A stretch of 64,000 nt of DNA from contig NC_084668.1 of the NCBI RefSeq assembly GCF_028389875.1, positions 23,117,493 to 23,181,492 of the forward strand, given 5' to 3'. The notes beneath the pieces are model-generated. The model saw only the letters and a program-made list of their open reading frames with translations. It made no database searches and was not told where the DNA came from. Below, piece after piece: positions 37,141 to 48,341 of the stretch (positions are counted from its first letter, which is position 1; each line of letters begins with the position of its first letter). This DNA comes from Rhea pennata (taxonomy: Eukaryota > Chordata > Aves > Rheiformes > Rheidae). The translations under genes and the position numbers were made by a program.

Positions 37141-40100
37141 TAAAATTATGATGTATTCAAAATCAGAGACAAGAATTAGGCTAGGCAGAATATAAGCATA
37201 TACCATGGGAGCCTTTGTGCAGGATGTATCGTTCTTGCAAAATTGGACAGCTGTTTAGGTTTCAAAATGTTCTAAAACAGAGATTAACACTGGAAATCAC
37301 AGTCAACAGGAGAAGAACCAAGCTAAAAAAAATTATCACATACTCAACTAAGTGCTAAATACAACTGCACAAAAAACTGGAAACAAGAACTGATAAAGCA
37401 ATCACTTTCTGAAAGAAAAGGCTGAGGAAACAAATGGGTTGCAGTGGGTGAAACTCTGCCAAGGTCCTGCCGAGACCTCCTTCAATATTGCTCTATTAAG
37501 AAAGGTGAATACTTGTCCCATTAATGAATTACAGCTCTAACTTCAAACTTTATAGGTTACAGTATTTGGAGAAAGCCAGCAGTCCACTAGTGGGTCTCTA
37601 AAACATCTCAGTGCCTCCTTCCACTGCTGCCAAAGAAGCTGTATTGCTGTTGGTGAGACCTTCCCCGCTATGGCTACCTCTTGAACGCCTCCATGCTGGG
37701 AAAATCCCTTCAGAGGGTGATTTGTGGTAAAGGTAATGCAGCCTCTGTCTTTTCAGAGTTGATCAAAAAACCTTCTCTTAATCTCTTCTCAGGCCAAGCC
37801 CCCTCCTTCTCAGTGGATCTTGATTTCTGGAATAAATACAAGAGAATGGCACAGCAGAGATTAACATCCTACCTCTCTTTTGTGTGGAGGATATCTGTGG
37901 GCATATGTTCTGGTCTTGATTTACTAATCAGAGGAAAAATCATGCTGCAGCTTTGTTGAAACTTGTCTTGCAAGATAGTAAAAGCCTGCTGTTGACTTAC
38001 TAGTAATAACGAAAAAAGAAAGATAGATCTGAGATAGGTATTAACCTCAAGCTAAACAGAGTGAAACGCTCCTTGTACTGAGAACTGAAAGCTTGGTGTT
38101 TCATGATGCCAGAATAATAAAGCAGCTTGGCACTTAAAATTTTTTTTTTCCCTGACTTAGGGTTGCCTGTGAATTGAAGATTTACAGATACTGTTATCTA
38201 TTCATTTACCTATTCATGAGACTGTTTTTTTTCCCCTTAGTAAAGTGCCATTGTAAAAAGATCTTTTCCTAAGACTATTAGAAATGATTAAGAACTGAAA
38301 TGCCTTTTCAAAGGAGTCTTGGCCCTGATCAGCAAAGGAAAGTCTTACTAGAGATATTTACTTCCATTGAATGTATTCATTGTTTTGTGTCCTGCTGATA
38401 AAACTCTTAGCTTATGCTGGTCTGATTAAAATAATGTTTCCAGCTTTCAGGTGCTTCTGTTCCATTACTGCAATGTTACTATATTACTAATTACTATTGC
38501 AAATAGTTCTCCTGCAACGATCCCATAATGTAATGAACATGGCCCACTCCAGTTGTGTTTTGGAGCTTTGGTGCTGTGAGTCACTATGTTTGGACTTTTG
38601 CTTTGTAACATTTGAAAAGACTTCTTTTGTAAGAACCCTGTAATGAGCACTACAGTGTGGGCCCAAGCAAGGTCAAGGTGTACAAATTGTGCAAGAATCG
38701 ATGTTATTCAGCTGGTCCAGAAGAGATGAAGAAGTATTGGATAATGTACAATGTCAGAAAAGGGGACAAGAACTGCTGACAGCTTTGTCAGAGCTCCCTT
38801 TTTTTCTGGAGAACTTAGCTCCATACTGTATGGGGCCTACTAACAACCTGCGGCTAACAGTATATTCCTATACTGTTTGGGAAAAGCTTTGACCAACAGA
38901 GTGAGAAAAAGTTTCTGAAGGATGCACAGAGGGCAGGTATTTGGCAGAGTGGAGATATTTAACATACCTTAATGACCTAGCTTGAAGTACTGGAATGCAG
39001 GCTCACTGGGGCAGCTCTAAAGCTATGTATATTGCCATGGTCAGACTGTTTTTAGGTACCCAAGTTACTTCAATATGTTGTGTGATGTTATCCGCAGAAG
39101 GTGAAAGAACTCAGGTACTTTACAAATCACATGTGTGTTAAAGTAACTCTCCAAATGGACTGTGACATGCCGCTGCCTTTTTCCTTTGTATCTCCAATAC
39201 CAAGAGATTTCATGCAGACAGGGAACAGGACACTGTAGTTTAAAGTCGCAAATCATTTTAGAAGCATGTACATTAAGCAATAATCACAAAATAACAGAAT
39301 GAATGCACAAGCTATGCAGTATTCCCTGTCATAAACATTAGCAAAAACTACAGTTCAAATTGAAGAGCAAATCACAAATATCTTCTATTACAATGAAAAC
39401 AAAATTGGAATATGCACCCAAGAGTACTAAACATGTAAAACAAATTCATGGAGAAAAATGAGATCTGCGGTTAAGCAATGTGGCACTATTAAGACTGCAT
39501 AATGCTGTAGGACTGTCTTTTCAAATGCCACTTCAACTTTTATTGTCTACAGTAATACTTTTTTGTGTACATAATGTTTTTATATTCCTACTTCAAATCA
39601 CAATATTCTGGCTTCTAGATATGCCTAGTCCATTACCTACGTTTCTAGGGAAGCCTTCTTATTTGACTTTATTAATTTCTCTGCTTTGTTCATACTTGTG
39701 ATTCTGCATGCAGGCTGTGGTTAATGGTTACACACATCTGCAAAGTAACTGCCTCCTGCAATGGCTTTGTTTTTGACACCAAACAGATTGAGTGATGCAA
39801 ACTTTCCCTGTAAGACTGATAGCCTGACTCTTCTCTCTCAAAGCAGCTGTCATTTTGGCATCCTGATGCTGAAATAAACTTGGCGCAGAGCCTCAGGAAC
39901 ACAGGATCTCAGAAGGCTTGCAGTCACCGCTGACAGGCACAGACTTGTGCCATTACCTGATCCCACTGCTCGGCGATTGCCCTACCATGTGCAGCTGGTC
40001 AGCAAGGACTTGTGACATCTGTTATTTGTTGTTTATTGTCTGCAGAACATGCATGTGCTCAGATTTCTTTTCTAGCTGCTGCGCACCTGGCCGATCTGGT

Positions 40101-42511
40101 AGTTGTAGTTCCACATTACGGACAAATTGATTCCTTCTCTTCTGGTCAAGTCAGCCCTGTGTGACAGTGAAGAGCTTGCAAACTAACTCATCAAAGGTTG
40201 AAATGGAACAGAGAGAACTGCTAAGTTCTTTAAATATTGTGTGAAAATGATGAAATGGAACAGGAGGATTTTGACACCGAACTCTTATTTTCTGATATTC
40301 ACTTGTAACCCACAATGTTCTGCAAAAATTCCCATAGACAGGGAGTCAGAGTGTCAGGATGGATATTGTTACAGTGGTTACCTACAGCAAAGCATAATTT
40401 CTACTAACAGAGCCTGTTACTCAAAGGCTAGGACTTATCAGCCAAATGTGCGTATGTTCAGGTATCGCAGCTTAGCAGCTGATGGCTATACAAAAGAGAA
40501 CAGGGCCTTTATAACTGGGCAGAGGAGAATTCACACCAGACCTGACTCTGGATCCTGCTGCAGCTTTCCTCTGTGATACTGAGGCACTCTCCTATCCTTA
40601 GGTAGACTACCAATCTTTTCCACTAAAAATGGAGATTAGAATACTTCCATAGCTCACAGAGTAAGAATGAAAATGCTTTTTGTTCTGCATGGAAGTACAT
40701 CATTACTCTAAAATAACTGCGTTGTATTCAGTTAATGTGAAGATCAAATCTACAGTAAAAAGGGTCAGTATACATTTATTTGTACTGAAGTAGCAAATAA
40801 GAATCATGGCCTCTAACTGCCAATTAGGTTGCATAGACCTTGTTCCTTGGAGATGCTGGTTGACTTTAGGAGGAGTTGGGCAATAGGAACGGATGTGTGT
40901 ATTTCACAGAATGATTTCATGATCAGAAATTCACAGAAGTGGACCTGCTTGTATGTTGGAACACAGATACTATTTGTTAGGTATGTTTTTTTTTAAAAAA
41001 AAATCCAACCCCAAAGTAAAGAAAGTGATGTATTTGTGGTATGTGAGATTACTACTCTTAATACTACTCTTACTGTAGTATACTCATACTGTAGAAAATT
41101 ACAGGAAAGGTATAGCCCTAGTGAAAACTGAGAGAACCTATCCCTGACTGTACATCATCTTACCTGGCTAAGCTTTAAGCTTTTTGTGTTCCCAGACGTA
41201 TGGAAGGAATTCTGGTAGGTTTTAGGTGTTCTCCTTGAGATTGCTGGAGTTAGATAAATGTAAATAAGCAAGACAGAGAACTCCCACTACACCTATGCAG
41301 AGATTGTTATTTTCAAATGAGGAAAACATATGTAGATAATGTGTACTTTAGGAAAGTTCCTCTTATCATATTATAAAATATGTCTGGGTTTGTTTAAATG
41401 TGAATACCATAGGAAAATGTAGAAATGACTTTTTAAACTCTCAATTTTTTTTTCCTGAACTAATTCGCAGGGAATGACCAAGCAAACAATCTTCTGAAAA
41501 AAAGCAGTGTATAGAAATTTAGAAATATTCTAAATTGCCATAAATCTTTTACCAACTTATGATGTTATTGGAGTAATTGTTTAAAACTCTAAATCTAGAT
41601 TGCCTAGAAGTTACTAGGCATTTTGCCCTTTCCTAGGAGGGCCACTAGAAGTGTGGAAGTATAGACAGATGGGGGGGAAAAGGAGTGAGAAAACTGGATA
41701 CATAATGTTTTATATGGAAGCTTGCATTAGAAACCCTTTCAGTACAATAGGAACATTTGCACTTTCATAATTAATGACCTTTCCTTCCTAGCCCCTAATT
41801 GTATTCGTTCGAGACAAATGAACAAAAGAGCAAAAGACTTGAAGTCAGTGAAGCTAACACAGCAACTTCCATGAAACCTTTTGCCAAACTGATTAGATTT
41901 GCAGTTTACTCACTAAGCCTGCCTGGTCATGGAAGAATCATGCAATGAATCTTTTCATGGAATAAAACTGGAATTACAGAGGAACTTTTTTTTCTATGAA
42001 TACTTCCTTAGTGCTTGTTTAAACATAGAATTGTTCCTGATTAACTCCATGTATGAGTAGTCGTCTTCTGGAATAAAAGTATCTTCTTCCTGTTAAGCTT
42101 AAGATAGTAGCTTAATAATTAAACAGAAGCAGTTATTTGGAAAATACTGAATGTGCAGATATCCTCAGTCTGTTTCCTTTGGTGGATGTAAATGTTTAGT
42201 GGTTGGGTACAGAACATATATTTTTTAAAATTTGTTCTTGGATAACAGATACTCTTAATTTATTAAACCAAATGAGAAAGTTAAAGTATCTGATAATTTT
42301 AGCATATAAACTAGTAATACATGTAGATTGGAATGCAGGTAAAAGAATCCTTTGCTGCTGTAGAATAACTTATGAAGCCGCAGAAACTAAAGGTTGCATT
42401 GCTCAGCAGGGGCTTTGGAACAACTACAATGTGTCCTAGCCCTTCGCGTAACTGCTATTCATAATTAGGCAAAGAAGAGAGAGAGGGAGCACACGCAAGC
42501 CAACGACCTGA

Positions 42512-42528
42512 TTTTTTTTTTTTTTTTT
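42512..42528 (+). repeat. Poly(T) tract (17)
   Basis: Seventeen T residues in a row. Confidence 0.85.
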
Positions 42529-45500
42529 CCACTCAGACAGTAGCCCAAATCTTAACAGGACTGGGCTTTCACAGGCTTTATTTAGGGTCTTTTTACAGCC
42601 TTTGCATAGTTAAAATTGCCATCACTGTGAGTGATAACATTAGCAAAAACTGAGACCGAACAAAAGACTGGATTTGTTCGTCATGTATTAATTAACCCCC
42701 CCCCAAAGATTAATAAAACTAGATGCTGTTTGGAAAAGATATTTTTAAATGATCATTCAAAGGAAGTAAAAAGGATGACTGTGATACTCGGTGCTAGTTT
42801 GCCCAGTTTGTTCTCCAGAAATCAGGATGTCGATCTAAAAAGAAAAATGAATACATGTGTTTGGTTTATGTTTACTTAAAACAACAACAAAAAAACACCT
42901 ATGGCCTCCATTAGCAAAGAAAAAGTAGAGAAAGCATCTTGCTAAGGCTGCTAAATCTACACCTTAACTAGACAAGCAGCCTTTGCTGGCTTTGCCTCCA
43001 GTGCTCTGAAAGCCATGTTTGAACATGTCTTGAACACTCTCCTGCTCAATCAGCAGCAGACATGGTTTGCTTAGCACATGTGAATGAAGTGGCTATAGTG
43101 CCAATGTTGTAAAATTGTTACAGACAATGAATATCAAGAAAACTAAATCTATTTAAAAACAATCACATTTCTGATCAGGATCCCAAACTAATAGATTTGG
43201 CAGGATCCCCCCTCCCCTCCATGGTTCTTGTTGATCCTTGGCAACCTCTGCAAATTCCTTCTCCCTGACTGGGCTTTACCACCTTTGTGGCAGCCGAACA
43301 GCCAGCTGACCACCCTCCCAGCTGGGTGTGATCCACAGCCCGATGGGGAGCAGGTGCAATGAGTGTGCTAGTGACCAAGCAGCAAGGGGAATTGAGGGTA
43401 CCAGCTGTGCCATGCTGTTACGGTAAACTAGACAGTGACCTGCAGACCAGATTCCTCAACTATCTGTACTCCTTGATCTTGGACTTTGCAGACTCTGCCC
43501 TAAGACCAAGTCCTGTGTGTCCAGCACCTAGTGCAGCTCCTAGAGGTAAGTGGAATCAAGTTTGTACTGAGCTGTGCTTTGGGTGATGGCCAAAGTCTCT
43601 TTAGCCAGAGTTTGTGTAAGCTAGGAGAGCAAAAGTGTTTTGTCCTGAACAATGATTACTTCTGGCTCCTGATGCAATTCAAATATGTCCATTGAAGATT
43701 CATCTTGCTTCCTAATTTCCTGGAGAGAGTCTCCAGGGAGAACCTATGAATATTTTGCTTGCAAGCATTACCTACCTGAGAAATATCTTTATTTAATCTC
43801 TTTTGCTAGCCTATGCCATGTTACCCAATACAAGTAACCTCTGTTGACTGTAGATTTCTAGGTTTCCTTTACAGAGAGGGGTATAGTCCTGTAGCCTTGG
43901 CAGTAAGAAAACTGACACCAAGCATCAGGAAGGCATTTTGCCTGTGAAGGCAGGGCCAGATGGAGCAATGGTTGGCTCCTTTGGCCCAGATATGCTATAA
44001 GGCACACATATAGATAGATGTTGAAGGAGAGCTGAGTAGATTAATTGCCTGAAAGTGTGCCTCTGGTACTGGAAGCCAGGTTTTATGTGTGGCACAGTGT
44101 GGTAGATCAGGACGACATAGATGGTATAGACAGATCTGTGGCACATTCCTAGAAGTCTCACTAGCAATGATGCAAGAGACTGTGGGATACGTATATTGCT
44201 GAGAGCGCCCCAAAATGGGTTTTCTCACGAAAGGCACCTGTGATGCGTATAAGGTTGTTTAAGCTTAGGCTGCCCTTATTGGGGGTATCTTATACAGCTG
44301 TACATATAGCTGGTGAATTAGAATATGTATGCATATGTTTAAAGTGACTGCAGTTTTATGCCTCTTTAAATTTTGAAGGAACATCCTTAATTTTCTCTAC
44401 AGCAATCCAAAGTATTGATGTTTAGTTTCCATTTGTTACCAGTATTTCTCTCACCTCTGCATAGCTATGCTCAGAAAAAGTGCCTGCTCCACATGTTTAC
44501 AAGGATGTTCACTCTCCAATCTGCAGTAGTTATTCTAAAACTACTTAAGGTATGTTCCTGACAACTTGAGTGGGAAAGTATTCTTGTATTAAAAAAGATA
44601 TAAAGAAACTGGTATTCTGGAAAACTGGGAACTGGTACAAAACAATTTCATGTTTGGATAGAAATTCTTCTGTCATTCCAGATTTTTGTGTGTGTAGTAT
44701 TTTACATACTGTATATACACCTGTTAAAACCATGACACAAAATGTTAGAAGTCCAGACATGTAGTCTTTAAAGATTTCAAATCATAAATATGATGTAAAA
44801 TTCTAAAGAATTTATCTACAGAGGCAAAATGTTTTTGCTTTGTAAACCAGTAAAGAATGAGAGAATGATGTCTATAGTTTTATACATTCAAGGGGGGAAA
44901 ACCCCCCCAGCAATATCTTAATTTGTAACCAGAGTTAATCTGGTTAAAACAACAGAGCAACAGGTACAAAAGTTGAATCTTAGAACTTTCTTTTTGAAAA
45001 GATAGTAAAGAAAGAGAGATGAGACAATCTTCATTTTATTTACAAATGATATAAATAAGACTAGAGTCAGTTCTGTATAATTCAGAATACCAACTGTGTA
45101 AATAGTTATATTTTAACACTTTAGTTCAGAACGAAACACTTTGCTTATTCATTATCAAGCACATTGCCTCTTCTACTGCTGTTTGCTAGTCATGACATCA
45201 CTACTAAAACAGAACCAAGAACAGCAGTAAAGGAAATTCTAGCAAAAATAGCCCAATAACCTGGATGCAAGACAGACTAATAGTTCAACTGTTTATTGTA
45301 GTTCATGAGATGCATCCGTTCAGAAAAAATAAATAATTTGGAGAACAAGTGCCTCTAAACATGGTATGTGTATTGCATTCGGAAGAAACCATTCAGAAGG
45401 TTGATCCAGGTTAATAATGCTTAAAAGTAGTTTATGGTTCTGAACTGAAACAAACTTAGTGGCTTTAGAACTTGCACAGTGAGCCAAACTTTTTTGACCT

Positions 45501-45538
45501 ATATCAAATTTTCATCTGGAATTACATCAATTGTAAGA

Positions 45539-45554
45539 TTTTTTTTTTTTTTTT
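45539..45554 (+). repeat. Poly(T) tract (16)
   Basis: Sixteen T residues in a row. Confidence 0.85.
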
Positions 45555-47291
45555 AATGAAACGTGAAGGGTATGTTTACTTATTTTGGCTTTTTGGAACC
45601 ATTTGATGTGCTGCATTAAAGCTGCACAGCTGAGTATCCACAAGTTGTGCATTTCTTGCATAACATGCTTTGTTCATATAAATGATAAAAGTTCAGAAAG
45701 GCAAAGCATTGTTCCTTGTCTTCCTTTTCGAGAAAGGCTAAAATGTCTTGCCAAGCTCTGGCTTTTCCATCTCATCTCTTCTGTTTTTCAGATTTTTTTT
45801 TTCCCTTGGTAATTAACTACACAGTTGTCTGGAGGAGGAAAGCATTACTGGCACTAAAGCTTGCTCAATATGCAGACACAGCAGGCAAACACCTTGTAGC
45901 CCTTTGGCAGAGTACCAACATACCATTAATAAGCAAACAGCTTGAAAACTCAGCTGTAGCAAAACATTTGATATAGAAAAGAGACTTAGCTTTGATCTGG
46001 CTAATACTTTTCTTAGAATCGCCACAGTATTATGTATAGTACAGTGGTCAAATTTAATTGGTCACAGCACCTATTCTTTGCCCCCCTTTATACAGGGATG
46101 GTACAAGAGAGGAACTCCTGAAGTGTGTGTTAGTCATAGATAACCCACAGCATGTTTTTTTTTGGAAGAAGAGCAAAGGAAGGAAATTGGGATTTTTTTC
46201 AAACTTTTTTTTCCTCCTCTCATCTAGAGCGAATTAAAATAGTACAAAATGACAAGAGACTATCCAAGGTAACTCTAAGCTGTTTGTGTGCAATTTTGCT
46301 CCACCCTGTGTATAATCTATTTTTGTTGTTCCTGCTGTGGTCACTTGAGACAGATTTTAATATAACTATGTTTTCGAATGCTCGTTTCTGCATCTGGAGA
46401 TGAGAAAACTGTCTCACTCCTCAGCAACTTCTGTGATAACAACAAACAGGTAAAACATGCCCAGGCAATGCTGGCTGGAGAGAGGGACAGGAAGAAATCA
46501 CATGAACCTAATGTGCCAATATCATTCAGATGGCTCTGGATACCGCTTGGAAGTATTTCTGTGACTCCTTACAAAAGTTATAGGGTACAAGTATTGCTTT
46601 AAGTAACTATAGTTACTGTAAGAGTATTATAAGCATGCAAGTTTAAATGGTTCTGAAAGGCAAACTAAGACTTTGGTACAGTCCTGGACACTATTTAAAA
46701 AGACTTGCTTTCACGTCTTTGCTAATGACTGCACAGCACACAGACTGTAGTGAGCCTACTCTCCTGTAATTAGCCCGGAACCCTTCCCCCTCCCGAGCCC
46801 CGTAGCGAAATCGTAGGGCAGCGTTTGCGCCAGCGCAGTTTTCTGCCGTGGCAGCGGCTGTAATGTGATTAAACACTGGATTAAAACTTTGAAAAAGCTG
46901 GGCACAAAGAGCAAGCAGGGAAAGCTTCCTTTAGGAATAAATGTCTGGGAGCCTAATTTAACAAAATGTTTTGTTTTCACATTAAATGCACGTTTCTGGT
47001 GCATTTTCTCTATTCTTGTGATCAAGGGTGCTTTAGTTGAGCTGAAGACTTGCCTATGCTGGGAGTTATCCTAGAATAATTACTCTGGAGAAAGTAATCT
47101 GGATCAACTCCACAGAAGCATAGTATTGTTCCAGAATAAATTATTGGGAATATTAACGTGCGAGCGGTCTGTCTCAACTGCTCTTTTCTCTCTTTTTGCT
47201 GAAATTTGTTTTCTGTGAAGAGAGGTTTTTCTGTCCCCATCTTTAATATCAATAGAAAAGAAAAAAGGTATTGTCACACTGCTTAACATTT

Positions 47292-47311
47292 GTAAGGTTT
47301 AAAAACCTTAC
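47292..47311. repeat. Perfect 9-bp inverted repeat
   Basis: GTAAGGTTT and AAACCTTAC flank a two-base AA centre, about 400 bp 5' of the ITGA6 CpG island. The arms could fold only as a tight hairpin or act as a palindromic protein site. Confidence 0.75.
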
Positions 47312-47472
47312 GTTCACTTTCCTAATGCAGACAGCTGTAACAAGACTTAATTATAAATGGACAGAAGTCTCTATTGGATGGATAAAATCGTTAAGGTGTG
47401 TTTAAAAATATCCTTACAGAGTGAGAGCATGAGATATAAAAGCCATATATTTGTTTTAAAACACAGTGAAAG

Positions 47473-47476
<4 letters not shown>

Positions 47477-47508
<32 letters not shown>
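47477..47508 (+). repeat. Poly(A) tract (32)
   Basis: Thirty-two uninterrupted A residues about 180 bp 5' of the ITGA6 CpG island. This is the longest homopolymer of the window. No retroposon body is recognisable immediately 5'. Confidence 0.9.
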
Positions 47509-47510
<2 letters not shown>

Positions 47511-47861
47511 GTTCAAAGGCTGGGAATGCTGAAGGAATTGAGTTTGAAGACTTGTATGTGGGCTGAGCCTGTGTATTCATGTGCTAACGTCTTTGAAACA
47601 GGTATAGGTGCGCCGATGCTTTTCGTTGCATGCCTTTGGGGTAATACGGGCTGTAAATACTAGAAATACAGGTATTTATGCTGCCCTGGCCCGGCGAGGC
47701 GGCCGCAGCCTACGCGCGCCTCAGCCCGGCCGTTGTAACGGCTCTGCCCCGGCCGTTGGAGCCGTTAGAGCTCGCGGCCCGCGCCGCCGCGGAGGCCGCA
47801 GCACCCGGCGCGGGCGGCCGCCCGCCCCGCAGGAGGCAGGGACGGAGCCCCTCGGCGTCAC

Positions 47862-47880
47862 CGCCGCCCCCTGGCGAGGC
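47862..47880 (-). promoter_or_regulatory. Candidate CTCF binding site at the ITGA6 promoter
   Basis: The plus strand reads CGCCGCCCCCTGGCGAGGC. On the minus strand this contains the CCAGGGGGCG core of the vertebrate CTCF motif. It lies about 300 bp upstream of the ATG and 60 bp 5' of the tandem duplication. Occupancy cannot be judged from sequence. Confidence 0.45.
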
Positions 47881-47943
47881 GGCGCCTGAAGAGCTACCGC
47901 GGGGCTGTAAGGGCGAGGGGAGCGCCGCCCCCGCTGAACGGGG

Positions 47944-48041
47944 ACCCGGGGGACATCTTGTGCCCGGCCCGCCGCCCCTGTTGAGGGGGGGAACCCGGGG
48001 GACATCTTGTGCCCGGCCCGCCGCCCCCGCTGAGGGGCGCG
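47944..48041 (+). repeat. 49-bp tandem duplication in the ITGA6 promoter/leader
   Basis: Two adjacent 49-bp units occupy 47944-47992 and 47993-48041. The first 35 bases are identical; five of the last 14 differ. A partial third copy of the unit tail (gccgcccccgctgaacgggg) precedes them at 47924-47943. The unit contains CCCGGGGG and a CATCTTG core next to a GC-rich arm. Confidence 0.9.
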
Positions 48042-48091
48042 GGGCTCGGCGGCGGGAGGCGGAGGAGGCGGAGCGGGGGCCTCCCCGCGGC

Positions 48092-48101
48092 GGGGCGGGG
48101 C
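48092..48101 (+). promoter_or_regulatory. GC box (Sp1/KLF-type site)
   Basis: A perfect GGGGCGGGGC lies 74 bp upstream of the ITGA6 start codon inside the CpG island. Such motifs commonly position initiation in TATA-less promoters. Occupancy is inferred only. Confidence 0.6.
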
Positions 48102-48174
48102 CGCCGGGGCACAACGGGCGGCCGCAGCGCGGGGAGCGGCGGCGCGCGGCAGGTCCCGTCCGCGGCCGGAGCAG

Positions 48175-48335
48175 ATGGCGGCCGCGCTCCTCTTCTGCCT
48201 GCTCCTGCTGCCCTGCCTCGCCGGCGCCTTCAACCTGGACGCCGACAACGTGATCAGCCGGCGCGGCGAGCCGGGCAGCCTCTTCGGCTTCTCCCTGGCC
48301 ATGCACCGGCAGCTGCAGCCGCAGGAGAGGAGGCT
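48175..48335 (+). CDS. ITGA6: Integrin alpha-6, coding exon 1 (partial gene)
   Basis: ITGA6 is a single-pass receptor subunit that pairs with beta-1 or beta-4 at the cell surface and binds laminins (hemidesmosomes, basement membrane adhesion). The exon encodes 53 full codons plus two bases. Residues 1-18 form a signal peptide: a short Ala-rich start, a Leu/Cys-rich hydrophobic core from residue 5 to 15, and a small-residue Ala-Gly-Ala end. The mature chain should start at Phe19 with FNLD, the known alpha-6 mature N-terminus. Residues 31-44 (GEPGSLFGFSLAMH) are the first beta-propeller strands, conserved in laminin-binding alpha integrins. The reading frame ends in a split Leu codon at a GTAAGT donor; the unspliced frame stops at once (TAA at 48337). 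The ATG at 48175 is the first in this frame within the island. It has G at +4 but C at -3. The family identification is firm. The remaining exons lie beyond the right edge. Confidence 0.96.
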
Positions 48336-48341
48336 GTAAGT
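48336..48341 (+). other. ITGA6: Splice donor of ITGA6 exon 1
   Basis: GTAAGT follows the codon fragment CT, giving a phase-2 intron. The last two exonic bases (CT) are not the usual AG, but the intronic side is a perfect consensus. The conserved Arg-Leu ending of alpha-6 exon 1 falls exactly at this junction, which supports the placement. Confidence 0.92.

Larger units (their letters stand above)
37145..47470. other. Intergenic, AT-rich, no gene seen
   Basis: Short frames with no family resemblance. One stretch at about 43200-43600 is more GC-rich and shares a short motif with 12.05-12.2 kb. The last 600 bp before the ITGA6 island (about 46.75-47.25 kb) may be conserved regulatory sequence. 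Homopolymer runs occur at 42512-42528 and 45539-45554. Confidence 0.5.

Noticed and set aside
43900..44240. Stretch around 43.9-44.2 kb that felt repeat-like
   Set aside because: I could not match it to a named element or to another part of the window.
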